Of a stretch of 64,000 nt of DNA, positions 32,425 to 41,044 are shown piece by piece (the stretch's first letter is position 1; each line of letters opens with the position of its first letter). Made by a program: the position numbers and the translations under genes. The DNA comes from HKST-UBA178 sp965223815 (GTDB taxonomy: Bacteria; Pseudomonadota; Gammaproteobacteria; Chromatiales; Chromatiaceae): positions 2,480,001-2,544,000 of the forward strand of contig OZ245019.1 of assembly GCA_965223815.1 (NCBI GenBank), in the 5' to 3' direction. The notes beneath the pieces are model-generated. The model searched no databases. It was not told the DNA's origin and saw only the letters and a program-made list of their open reading frames with translations.

Positions 32425-33450
32425 TTAGGGGTTGTCGTACAGATCGAGCGACTCCGAAGGCCCTCTGCTCTCAGCCCGAATGCTCTCGAGTTTGGCGTTG
32501 ACCCGCAAGGCGCGCTCGAGTTTCTCAGTTATCTCCAGCCTCGCAGGATCGAGCTTTAGAGCCGCTCTCCAAACCGCTATGGCAGACCCAAGTTGCTCAT
32601 CTCGATAGAGCCGATCACCCAGCTTGATCAGAACTGCGGCCTGATTCTCCAGCGCGACTCGCGTCTCGGAGATCATTGTTCTCACTTCTCTATTTTCCGG
32701 GTCCTGCCTGAGCGCTTCCTCGAGAAGTGGCATTACATTGGTTAACGCACCCTGCCTGCGTTCGCGCTCTGCCTCTTCAATGAGTTTTCGAACCCGTTCC
32801 GACTTGCGTTTTTCAACTTGCTCGTGTTTTCGTGCCTGGGATGCCTGGGCCTTCTCTTCTCGACGGGCCAGATAAGCCTGCTCAATTTCCTCGAGTTTTT
32901 GTGAAATCTCCCGCAGGCTGGCCTGTATCTCCTGGCTTGGAGCAATTCGATTGGCGATTTGAAGACAGCGTCTTGCCAATCGCGGATCGTTGTCCCAGAA
33001 GTCTCTGGAACACTGCACCAGACCTTCTGTTTTCTGCTCCAGTGCATGCCGATTGTAGAGCATACGAGAGTTCAGCACTGGATCGTTTGGCTTTCCCAAG
33101 GAGAGCTTCTCAAGCAAAGCCTGTGCCTGGAGCAGGCTCGATGCCTCCACCAGCAGCAAGCGGCTCTCTAAGAGCCTCTGTTCCTCTTCCCAGGTCTGGT
33201 TGATGTCGTTCCTAAGCTCAGCCAACTCCACCGCCTCGGGATAACGCTCAACTCCACGCTGAAGCAGTGAAAGGGCATCGAACCAGCGCGCCTCCTGCCG
33301 TAGTGCGGCGCCCTGTTGCAGATAGTCTTCCGGAGTAAAACCCTCTTCGTCTGCAACCACGGTCTGCGACCAGCCCTCCACGGTGGATTGCAGCCCGCTG
33401 CACCCCGTGATCGATAGCAGGATCAGCAGGCAAACTACGAATCGGGTCAA
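32425..33450 (-). CDS. TPR-like repeat lipoprotein
   Basis: The 341-residue protein starts with a lipoprotein signal ending L-S-I-T-G-C-S, so it should be lipid-anchored. The rest is alpha-helical, with tetratricopeptide-like units: A-A-L-R-Q-E-A-R-W-F-D-A-L-S-L-L-Q near residues 48-64, and L-G-S-A-I-A-V-W-R-A-A-L-K-L-D-P near 290-305. A highly charged coiled-coil stretch (about 190-235) separates them. No enzyme motif is visible. Its start overlaps the cyclase stop by 4 bp, so the two are translationally coupled; it could be the envelope partner of the cyclase (inference). Confidence 0.75.
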   Translation of the reverse strand: MTRFVVCLLILLSITGCSGLQSTVEGWSQTVVADEEGFTPEDYLQQGAALRQEARWFDALSLLQRGVERYPEAVELAELRNDINQTWEEEQRLLESRLLLVEASSLLQAQALLEKLSLGKPNDPVLNSRMLYNRHALEQKTEGLVQCSRDFWDNDPRLARRCLQIANRIAPSQEIQASLREISQKLEEIEQAYLARREEKAQASQARKHEQVEKRKSERVRKLIEEAERERRQGALTNVMPLLEEALRQDPENREVRTMISETRVALENQAAVLIKLGDRLYRDEQLGSAIAVWRAALKLDPARLEITEKLERALRVNAKLESIRAESRGPSESLDLYDNP

Positions 33451-34910
33451 GAGCTTCCCCCTGGATCTGGATAAATTGCGTCTAGACTTTGCTGAAGCAA
33501 ATACTCATCCTCGAACATTGAATGATCAGATACGTAAGGGATGATGGGGGTGGTTCTCCCACGGACGTAGATGGGCCCCCTCCCCGAGGGCCGAATGTAA
33601 CCTCGCATGCCAGGCTGAGCCGCAGCATCGTCGGTAAGTAGTATACCCCCAGGTTCCGCCAGGCCACAGATCCTGGATGCCACATTGACGGTATCGCCAA
33701 CAACGGTGAACTGCATGCGTTCATGACTACCCAGGTTTCCCGCCAGCATCACGCCACTGTTGATGCCGATCCTGAAACCCACCGGAATCGCACCTACAGA
33801 TATGCGCTTTTTATTGATTCTGGCGGCGACTGATTGAATCAGGATCGCACAAGTCAAAGCATGGAAAGCGTGTAGCTCGTCCTGCTCCGGAATGCCAAAC
33901 AGAATCATTATGCAGTCGCCAATAAAGTTGTCTACCGTGCCGTGGCAGCTCTGGCCGGCAACGGCGAAATAGCGAAAAAAACTATTGAGGAGCTCGCTCA
34001 CTTCCTCTGGTTCGAGCTCTTCAGAGAGCTTGGTGAATCCGACGATGTCGCAGAACAGAACACTCCCCTCGCTGCGGGTTCCCCCCAGCTGCTGCTCCCC
34101 ATCCTGGGCAAGCACTTTATTGGCCACGGTGGGAGATAGGTATTTCGAGAGGGTCTTCTCTATCTGGCGTTTGGATTCGAGACCCGCCGACATATTACGG
34201 AATGAGGTTAGCACCCGGCCAATCTCATCACGTCTCTCCTGGTCTTCGAGGTCCCAGGTCTCTCCTCTGTCGATGGCCTCTCCTGCCTCCATAAGTTCAT
34301 GAATGGGCCTGCAAAACCGATAGGCCAGCGGAAAAGCCAGAAACACACCCACGGTAATAAGCCCGACTGTTGTGAGCACCAGCGCATTGACGGTACGCCT
34401 GAGGTTTGTCTCCATCGGCCTTCTATCGATATTTATCGCCGCATAACCGACGTGCGTATTCTGGAACCTCACTGGTTTGGTATAGGAGATAACCATCCCG
34501 TCCTCACTCACCTTGGTGTGTACCGTATTCGGCTCTCCATCGAGTTGGGGGATAAGAGCTGTCTCTCCTGCACTTCTTACGAATGGGTTTTCCCCAGCAG
34601 TAGCGAGGACCTTTCCCGAGAGATCAAACAGCTGCATACCCAGAATGAGTTTATGTTTTTCCTGTTGGCTGACCAGAATTTCCAGGGAAAGGATATCATC
34701 GGCAACCAGAGGTTCACTGGCCGCACGGGTGAACTGATCGACGATGAGTTCACCCAAGAGGTTGGTCTGTTGGTGGTAGCTCAGTTGCTGTTGGCTAATG
34801 AGAAACCAGCCCAATAGCGACATAACCAAGGCGAGCAAAGCAGCGATGCTCGCCGACCAGCGTATCGCCAGAGGGATCGGATAAGTGTTAATTCGATTAA
34901 AAAGTTGCAT
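33447..34910 (-). CDS. membrane class III adenylate/guanylate cyclase with HAMP domain
   Basis: The 487-residue protein has TM1 (about 17-38), a periplasmic sensor region (about 40-172), TM2 (about 175-197), a HAMP linker and a class III cyclase domain (about 280-450). Both metal-binding Asp are present (Asp288 in F-C-D-I-V-G-F-T and Asp332 in I-G-D-C), as are the transition-state Asn409 and Arg413 in V-N-V-A-S-R. The adenine-selecting Lys is replaced by Asn328 (V-D-N-F-I-G-D), while Thr402 is in the other base-contact position. It probably makes a cyclic nucleotide in response to a periplasmic signal; which one is uncertain. ATG 34910 is used. Confidence 0.85.
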   Translation of the reverse strand: MQLFNRINTYPIPLAIRWSASIAALLALVMSLLGWFLISQQQLSYHQQTNLLGELIVDQFTRAASEPLVADDILSLEILVSQQEKHKLILGMQLFDLSGKVLATAGENPFVRSAGETALIPQLDGEPNTVHTKVSEDGMVISYTKPVRFQNTHVGYAAINIDRRPMETNLRRTVNALVLTTVGLITVGVFLAFPLAYRFCRPIHELMEAGEAIDRGETWDLEDQERRDEIGRVLTSFRNMSAGLESKRQIEKTLSKYLSPTVANKVLAQDGEQQLGGTRSEGSVLFCDIVGFTKLSEELEPEEVSELLNSFFRYFAVAGQSCHGTVDNFIGDCIMILFGIPEQDELHAFHALTCAILIQSVAARINKKRISVGAIPVGFRIGINSGVMLAGNLGSHERMQFTVVGDTVNVASRICGLAEPGGILLTDDAAAQPGMRGYIRPSGRGPIYVRGRTTPIIPYVSDHSMFEDEYLLQQSLDAIYPDPGGSS

Positions 34911-35116
34911 CACACAGAACCATTGAAATATCAGGGGGTTCGGACACAAATTTCACATAATTTGACCATATTACCGGTAAAATTCTACCACGTTCGCGCT
35001 AAGGCCGTGCTTATGGAATCAAAGGAGTCTGCGGGCACAAGATTACTGCAGCGTGTATATTCGGTGCCGAACCGCCCCGACATCGAATCATTCACTCCCG
35101 ACCATAGGCGCTTTCA

Positions 35117-36004
35117 ATGCCCGACCAACGCAAGGCCCTCTCCTATGCCCTGACAACAGTACTGCTCTGGTCCACCGTCGCTACGGCATTTAAACTCTCA
35201 CTGGAATACCTGACACCGATCCAATTGCTGTTCTACGCCAATTTGGCATCGATTATTACGCTGTTACTCTTGCTGGGTATCGAAGGGCGGCTGGCTATGC
35301 TCCGCCAGCTCTCCTATCAAGAACTTCGGCACGGTCTGTTGCTGGGTCTGCTAAATCCACTGCTGTACTACCTGATACTGTTCCAGGCGTACGACAGATT
35401 GCCCGCCCAGGTCGCTCAACCCCTCAATTATACCTGGGCGATCACCCTCTCTCTGCTGTCGGTGCCGCTGCTTGGGCACCATTTGAGCAAGCAACAGATG
35501 GCCTCTATCCTGGTCTCCTATTCCGGGGTATTGGTGATACTCACCAAGGGGGACTTCACTAGTTTGCAACTAGACGACCCGCTAGGGGTTTTTCTGGCTC
35601 TTTTCAGTACTCTAATCTGGGCGCTCTACTGGATATTCAATACCCGTAGCAAAATAGACCCGGTCATTAGCCTGTTGCTCAACTTCCTGGCCGCCCTGCC
35701 GCTGGTCGCGGCGTTGATGTGGTTTACAACAGGGTTTCATCCTTTGGATCTTCGGGGAGTCGCCGGTGCCGTCTACGTCGGTGTATTCGAGATGGGCTTG
35801 GCCTTTGTTCTCTGGCTGAAGGCGATGCGGCTCACACGTAGTACCGTACAAATCGCATCGCTTATCTATTTCGCTCCGTTTCTCTCCCTCATCCTTATTC
35901 ATTTTCTGGTTGGGGAACGGATCCATATGAGCAGTATACTGGGGCTGATCCTCATTGTGGCTGGAAATCTACTCCAGCAGGGTCGCAAGTCACGTGCTGC
36001 CTGA
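35117..36004 (+). CDS. EamA/DMT family transporter
   Basis: The 295-residue protein has ten predicted membrane segments in two EamA halves (about 5-135 and 150-290). It has Q-P-L-N-Y-T-W-A near residue 100 and V-F-E-M-G-L-A-F-V-L-W near 222, typical of this drug/metabolite transporter superfamily. The substrate cannot be inferred. It diverges from the cyclase gene across about 200 bp and is 75 bp before the phosphoribosyltransferase gene. Confidence 0.85.
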   Translation: MPDQRKALSYALTTVLLWSTVATAFKLSLEYLTPIQLLFYANLASIITLLLLLGIEGRLAMLRQLSYQELRHGLLLGLLNPLLYYLILFQAYDRLPAQVAQPLNYTWAITLSLLSVPLLGHHLSKQQMASILVSYSGVLVILTKGDFTSLQLDDPLGVFLALFSTLIWALYWIFNTRSKIDPVISLLLNFLAALPLVAALMWFTTGFHPLDLRGVAGAVYVGVFEMGLAFVLWLKAMRLTRSTVQIASLIYFAPFLSLILIHFLVGERIHMSSILGLILIVAGNLLQQGRKSRAA

Positions 36005-36078
36005 TCCGGGCCCGCTTGCGAAGCGGCGGAAAACCGCGTAATTTCTAGCGCCTTTCTCTGATGGCAGGCTGTATCCCG

Positions 36079-36642
36079 ATGACCGACAAAATCTATATTG
36101 GCGCCCAGGATCTACTTCTGGATTCCTTCAGGTTGGGTCTTGAAATCTACAAAAGTGGATTTCGCCCGAATTTTATCGTCGGTGTTTGGCGTGGGGGCAC
36201 ACCCGTAGGGATTGCGGTACAGGAAATCCTGGATCGCTACGGTGTCAAAACGGATCACATCGCGATACGCACGGCCTCCTACAGAGGTATGGGGGAGCGT
36301 GCCAAGGAGGTTAGGGTCTATGGTCTCGACTATTTATTGAACAACATCAACCACGAAGACTCCCTGCTAATTGTCGATGATGTGTTCGATACAGGCTTGA
36401 GTATCCAGGCCGTTATCGCTTCTGTATCCAGGAAGGCCCGGCGTAACACACCCCATAGTATTCGTATTGCCACACCCTGGTACAAACCACTAAACAACAA
36501 GACAGAAATCTCGCCAGATTACTTCATACACGAAACCGAACGTTGGCTGGTTTTTCCCCATGAACTGGACGGCCTTAGTGATGAAGAGATGCTTCTCAAT
36601 AAACCCGGGCTCAAGGACTTAATCGAAGATGTCGGTATCTAG
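36079..36642 (+). CDS. phosphoribosyltransferase (hypoxanthine-type)
   Basis: This type I PRTase has the PRPP loop L-L-I-V-D-D-V-F-D-T-G near residues 100-110 and the earlier V-G-V-W-R-G-G near 32. From ATG 36079 (M-T-D-K-I-Y-I) it has 187 residues; an in-frame ATG at 36061 is also possible. Purine salvage (hypoxanthine, guanine or xanthine plus PRPP) is the likely role. The C-terminus, with W-L-V-F-P-H-E and an E-E-M-L segment, resembles uncharacterised HPRT-like proteins. Confidence 0.8.
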   Translation: MTDKIYIGAQDLLLDSFRLGLEIYKSGFRPNFIVGVWRGGTPVGIAVQEILDRYGVKTDHIAIRTASYRGMGERAKEVRVYGLDYLLNNINHEDSLLIVDDVFDTGLSIQAVIASVSRKARRNTPHSIRIATPWYKPLNNKTEISPDYFIHETERWLVFPHELDGLSDEEMLLNKPGLKDLIEDVGI

Positions 36643-36663
36643 TCAACGCCAGGATCCACCTTG

Positions 36664-37164
36664 TCAGAGTTGCAGGATACGCACAATTTCCTCATAAGCG
36701 TGGTCCCAAGCACCGGGTTCCAAAACATCGACATCTATACGATGGAGCTGGCCGTTTTGTTTCGCATCGGCGAGCAACTTTGAAGTCTCCATGGAACTGT
36801 CCTTGATCGTAAAAACCACCGCATGCCGCGCTGCTTCAGCTACTTGCGCGGCGATAGATTGAGGACCGACGATGAGTACGCCCGTCTCCGCTGCGTCATG
36901 GGCTTCGATAAAATCGGCAGTCATAATCCCCATGAAATCCGAGCCGTACTCAACGCTGACCAGCACCTCTTCCCTGGATTTCGCCAAGTGATAGTCGCTT
37001 TCGGATATATGACGATAGCTGGCATCCGTGATGCGGTGCCGTGTGGTAAACCAGACCGGCCGAACAAATCCATGTTTGACTAGAAGTCGCCGCGGCGCAC
37101 GTCTGTCGCCACTCCAGACATTGCCAGTAATACACACCAACTTTTTATTTGTAGGAATCTGCAT
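36664..37164 (-). CDS. guanylate-kinase-like protein without a P-loop
   Basis: From ATG 37164 the product has 166 residues. The middle resembles the GMP-binding part of guanylate kinase: R-P-V-W-F-T-T-R near residues 35-42, Y-R-H-I-S-E-S-D-Y-H near 50-59, then S-R-E-E and V-E-Y-G-S-D-F-M-G. The N-terminal strand C-I-T-G-N-V-W-S-G-D-R lacks the G-x4-G-K-S/T loop needed to bind ATP phosphates, so classical kinase activity is unlikely. A nucleotide-sensing or scaffold role is possible. It is 149 bp downstream of hynL on the same strand; a link to hydrogenase is unproven. The start is uncertain. Confidence 0.55.
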   Translation of the reverse strand: MQIPTNKKLVCITGNVWSGDRRAPRRLLVKHGFVRPVWFTTRHRITDASYRHISESDYHLAKSREEVLVSVEYGSDFMGIMTADFIEAHDAAETGVLIVGPQSIAAQVAEAARHAVVFTIKDSSMETSKLLADAKQNGQLHRIDVDVLEPGAWDHAYEEIVRILQL

Positions 37165-37313
37165 GGAAGTATTCTGCACCAAAATCCCTTTAACACAAAT
37201 AACCATGTATGGTGGACAGATATCTCCACCATCTGTGGTTGTTTGCAATACGGGGAAGCGGCTCCAACCCTCGGCTCACTCCGAGTGGTGATTAACGGAA
37301 CCCGCGTGAGGAA

Positions 37314-39038
37314 TTAGCCGGTCACCTGCAGCTGCAATACCTCTCTGCCAGATTCGTCTGCCAAGTGGACTGCACAAGCGATACAGGGATCGAAACTGTG
37401 GATAGTACGCAGGATTTCGAGAGGCTGAGCGCTATCCTCCAACTGATGATTGTCCTCCAAAGCCGCCTCGTAAGCTCCTGCCTGCCCCCGCCCATCCCGG
37501 GGACCCGCATTCCAGGTAGAGGGAACGATGGCTTGATAGTTGGCAATCTTGCCGTTCTCGATCACAATCCAATGACCCAACGCACCTCGTGGAGCCTCCA
37601 TGTATCCTGCGCCCTGGCAGTTTCTCGGCCAGCTGGAGGGTTCCCAGAACTCCTCATTAAATGTCCGGGTGTCCCCTCCCTTGATGTTGGCTAGCAGATC
37701 GTCGTACCAACCTTCCATGGCATCCGCCAGCAGTTTTGACTCCAAGGTACGGGCAGCCGTCCGCCCGAGGGTGGAAAACAATGCGTCCACGGGTTGATTC
37801 AACCGTTTTAGTGCCGCGTTGGTCAGTTCAACCGTGGCTTCGTGACCGTTGGCGTACATTAACAACACCCTTGCGAGTGGACCGACCTCCATCGCCCTGT
37901 TATTCCAGCGGGGAGATTTGATCCAAGAGTAGGCGTCCTCGATCTGAAGCTGCCTATACGGGGGCTCGGGGCCGCTATAGTTAAGACTGGTCTCTCCTTC
38001 ATAGGGATGTAGTCCCACAGTATCCCCGCGCTCGTAGTCATACCAGGAGTGGGCGACGTATTCTTGTATTTGTGCTTTGTCATGCAGATCTATTTGCTGC
38101 ACGCGACTGAGATCACGATCGAGGATCACCCCAGCTGGAAAGAGAAAGCTATCGGGTTCCGTCATGCTAGTAGCAGGCAGATCACCGTAGCAGAGAAAAT
38201 TGCCAACACCCTCCCCACGCTGAAACCAGTCCGGATAGAACGAGGCTACCGCGAGGGTATCGGGTAGATAGACCTGATCCACGAAGGTCCGCATTTGGGC
38301 AATGACGTCCTGCACCTGTGCCAGCCGCTTGGCGTTGATCGCGGAATCGGAGTCCAGATCAATAGGCGAAGCCACCCCTCCAACGAGAAAATTGGGATGG
38401 GGATTCTTGCCACCGAATATGGTGTGTAACTTGACAACGTCTCGTTGCCAGGCCAGCGCCTCCAAGTAGTGGGACACTGCCATCAGATTTGCCTCGGGCG
38501 GCAGTTTGTAAGCCGGGTGACCCCAATAGCCGTTGGCGAATACACCCAATTGCCCGGAATCCACGAAAGCAGCAAGCTTCCGCTTCATATCCTTGAAATA
38601 GCCTGGTGACGACTTTGGCCAGCTACTGAGAGACTGGGCCAGTGCCGATGTCTCAGCGGGATCTGCTTTGAGTGCAGAAACCACGTCCACCCAATCCAGC
38701 GCGTGCAAATGATAGAAGTGCATCACGTGGTCGTGAATATACTGAGCACCTATCATCAGATTGCGAATCAATTGCGCGTTTCGCGGTATCTCATACTTAA
38801 GCGCATCCTCCACCGCACGAATGGAAGCCATACCGTGAACCAATGTGCAGACGCCGCAAATTCGTTGCGTATAAGCCCAAGCATCGCGGGGATCCCGACC
38901 TTTCAATATCGTTTCTATTCCGCGTACCATGGTACCTGAGGAGTAGGCCTGACTGATCCTGCCGCCTTCCATCTGCGCTTCGATCCGCAGATGACCCTCA
39001 ATACGGGTGATCGGATCAACGACAATGCGTTCACTCAT
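37314..39038 (-). CDS. hynL: [NiFe] hydrogenase large subunit (Isp-type, group 1e)
   Basis: The 574-residue subunit has the two Cys pairs that bind the Ni-Fe centre: R-I-C-G-V-C near residue 60 and D-P-C-I-A-C-A-V-H near the C-terminus. After that His a tail of about 16 residues remains, the peptide removed during maturation in this family. P-R-G-A-L-G-H-W is present near 485. It oxidises H2 with HynS in the periplasm. It closes the hupH-hynS-isp1-isp2-hynL operon, the split order known from Thiocapsa and Allochromatium. Confidence 0.93.
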   Translation of the reverse strand: MSERIVVDPITRIEGHLRIEAQMEGGRISQAYSSGTMVRGIETILKGRDPRDAWAYTQRICGVCTLVHGMASIRAVEDALKYEIPRNAQLIRNLMIGAQYIHDHVMHFYHLHALDWVDVVSALKADPAETSALAQSLSSWPKSSPGYFKDMKRKLAAFVDSGQLGVFANGYWGHPAYKLPPEANLMAVSHYLEALAWQRDVVKLHTIFGGKNPHPNFLVGGVASPIDLDSDSAINAKRLAQVQDVIAQMRTFVDQVYLPDTLAVASFYPDWFQRGEGVGNFLCYGDLPATSMTEPDSFLFPAGVILDRDLSRVQQIDLHDKAQIQEYVAHSWYDYERGDTVGLHPYEGETSLNYSGPEPPYRQLQIEDAYSWIKSPRWNNRAMEVGPLARVLLMYANGHEATVELTNAALKRLNQPVDALFSTLGRTAARTLESKLLADAMEGWYDDLLANIKGGDTRTFNEEFWEPSSWPRNCQGAGYMEAPRGALGHWIVIENGKIANYQAIVPSTWNAGPRDGRGQAGAYEAALEDNHQLEDSAQPLEILRTIHSFDPCIACAVHLADESGREVLQLQVTG

Positions 39039-39101
39039 TAGAATTCACTCCACTCATCGGCCGGTTGGCCGTCTCTGCCAATAATTTCCGTCGCCGTCAG
39101 A

Positions 39102-40385
39102 CTACAACTCTTCACCCGGCTCCTGATCCTCCACAAGGTGCTGCGCCACCAACTCGGTCAACCCCTCTATCGGAAGCTCCATGTTGTACTCCTCCAACCC
39201 CTCCTCGATAACCAGTCGGCAGTTTGCACAGGCAGTGACCAGCTTGGTGGCGCCGGTAGCCTCGATCTGTAACTTTTTGCGCTTGAATACTTGGGTACGC
39301 AGCTCCTCTGCATCGGTATTTGCGCTAACCCCGCCACCTCCCCCACAGCACCAGTTCCACTTGCCGTGGTCGGGCATCTCCACGAAATTGCTGTTTACCA
39401 TCGCCATTAGGCTGCGAGGCGACTCGACCACTCCCCCCTTACGCACAATCGAACAGGGATCGTGGAAAGTCATGGGCTCTGCCGAAAGGTCGCGCGTCTT
39501 CAAGCGGCCTTCAGCCCGCAGTTGGTCCAACAATTCCAGAATGTGAACCACCCTAAACGTAAATGGGCGTCCGATTAGATTTGGCCCATTCCACCTGATC
39601 GAAGTGAATGCATGGCCGCACTCCGGACTTATCACGTACTTCACCTTCAATTTCTCAGCACCATTGACAACACGTTGCACCAATTCTCGAGCGATATCGC
39701 TGGAACCGATCTGGATGCCCGTGTTAGTCGCTTCGAATGCTTCGGAGCAGAGGGTCCAACTCACTCCCGCCTGCTTGAAGATGCGGGCCAACGACTCGAT
39801 GTATTCAGGGAAATTGATCACCTCCATAGAGGAGAGTAGCGCCATATAGTCGGCACCCTCCACATCGAGGGGAATTGTCAGGCCGCTGTCAGCCTCGATG
39901 TGGCGGATCTGAGTCTGCAAGGCCTTCAACTTGATCCCCATTGGGCTACCGATAGTGACCGCACGGACAGCAGCAGCCTGCACATCCGCCGGCGAATTAC
40001 CCGACGCCACCATCCCCTCCCGGGCCTTTCTGATCATGTAGGCGATATCGTTGCCAACCGGGCAGACCATAGTGCAACGGCCGCACATAGTGCAGCTGTC
40101 GTAGAGGAGCTCCTGCCATTCCTGCAACAGTTCGTCGGTTACCGGCTTTCCCAGACCGAGCATGGCCTTGATTTTTCCCGTCAGGGTGTACTCCTGCTCC
40201 CACACACGCTTTAGCGGTTCCAGCTTGCGGATTGGTGTGTACTTGGGATCCCCGGTCTCTGTGTAGAAAAGACATGCCTCGGCGCAAATTCCGCAGCTCA
40301 CGCAACTTGAGAAAAAGGCCGCCACCGGCGCGTTAACCTGCTCCTTGAAAGCATTAATACCTCGCTGCAGTGTCGCCTCAGTCAT
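39102..40385 (-). CDS. isp2: Isp2, HdrD-like iron-sulfur protein
   Basis: The 427-residue protein has two 4Fe-4S motifs, C-V-S-C-G-I-C-A-E-A-C (about residues 28-38) and C-T-M-C-G-R-C-T-M-V-C-P (about 97-108). Two CCG-type domains follow, including W-N-W-C-C-G-G-G-G-G near 345. This is the heterodisulfide-reductase D-like electron protein of Isp-type hydrogenases. It is thought to pass electrons between HynSL and the membrane haem protein. ATG 40385 overlaps the isp1 stop by 4 bp. Confidence 0.92.
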   Translation of the reverse strand: MTEATLQRGINAFKEQVNAPVAAFFSSCVSCGICAEACLFYTETGDPKYTPIRKLEPLKRVWEQEYTLTGKIKAMLGLGKPVTDELLQEWQELLYDSCTMCGRCTMVCPVGNDIAYMIRKAREGMVASGNSPADVQAAAVRAVTIGSPMGIKLKALQTQIRHIEADSGLTIPLDVEGADYMALLSSMEVINFPEYIESLARIFKQAGVSWTLCSEAFEATNTGIQIGSSDIARELVQRVVNGAEKLKVKYVISPECGHAFTSIRWNGPNLIGRPFTFRVVHILELLDQLRAEGRLKTRDLSAEPMTFHDPCSIVRKGGVVESPRSLMAMVNSNFVEMPDHGKWNWCCGGGGGVSANTDAEELRTQVFKRKKLQIEATGATKLVTACANCRLVIEEGLEEYNMELPIEGLTELVAQHLVEDQEPGEEL

Positions 40386-41044
40386 GATTCAACCCCCCTG
40401 CGCCCACTCATTGCTCCGGTATACCAGCGCGCCAGAAACAGCGTGAATGTATGCATCAGCTTGGTGAACGGAAACAGGATCATCAGCAACTCGATACTCA
40501 GTATGTGTAGTCCGAGTATCAACGGATAGGGATTTACCAGGCGATGATAGGCGAGATAGCCGGTCAAGAGCGGCAGAAATGTCAGCAGCCAGACAAGATA
40601 GTCTTCCTTGTCATTGAGTATCTTCATTACCGGATTGGTCAAACGATGCCAGAGCGCGGCCAGCAGCCCGAAAATCGCCAATACTGCAGCCGCATCGACA
40701 ATAGGATTTGGCAATCCCGGCCAGCCAAAGCCAAAGGTCTGACGAAACAGCTCGATATGAGGAATGAACAGAAACAGGCTGATCAAAAGACCGATGTGAA
40801 ATACGTAGCCGACAATCACGGTGAGGGGCTGGCGCTTAAAGGTACCGCCATTCGGAAAGGTTCTGGTCACCACCGTCTTCACTCCGGGAATCAGCTCGGT
40901 GCCCTTGGGTTCTGCCAAATCCTTTTCCCTACCCAACGAGAGTATCTCGAATAGTCGAACCAACACACCGACCACGAATATGGTCAGTGCAATATCGAAT
41001 GCCGGTCCTCTTACCCACAGCAGAAAATCCATGGTTTCGGTCAT
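40382..41044 (-). CDS. isp1: Isp1, NarI-like cytochrome b membrane subunit
   Basis: The 220-residue protein has five hydrophobic segments and the haem-b His pattern of NarI/DsrM proteins: His in G-Y-V-F-H-I-G-L-L near residue 82 and H-I-E near 97, then L-W-H-R-L and the last I-L-G-L-H-I-L-S and K-L-M-H-T-F. It accepts electrons from Isp2 and passes them to quinone. Start and stop overlap its neighbours by 4 bp each, so hynS-isp1-isp2 are translationally coupled. Confidence 0.9.
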   Translation of the reverse strand: MTETMDFLLWVRGPAFDIALTIFVVGVLVRLFEILSLGREKDLAEPKGTELIPGVKTVVTRTFPNGGTFKRQPLTVIVGYVFHIGLLISLFLFIPHIELFRQTFGFGWPGLPNPIVDAAAVLAIFGLLAALWHRLTNPVMKILNDKEDYLVWLLTFLPLLTGYLAYHRLVNPYPLILGLHILSIELLMILFPFTKLMHTFTLFLARWYTGAMSGRRGVES

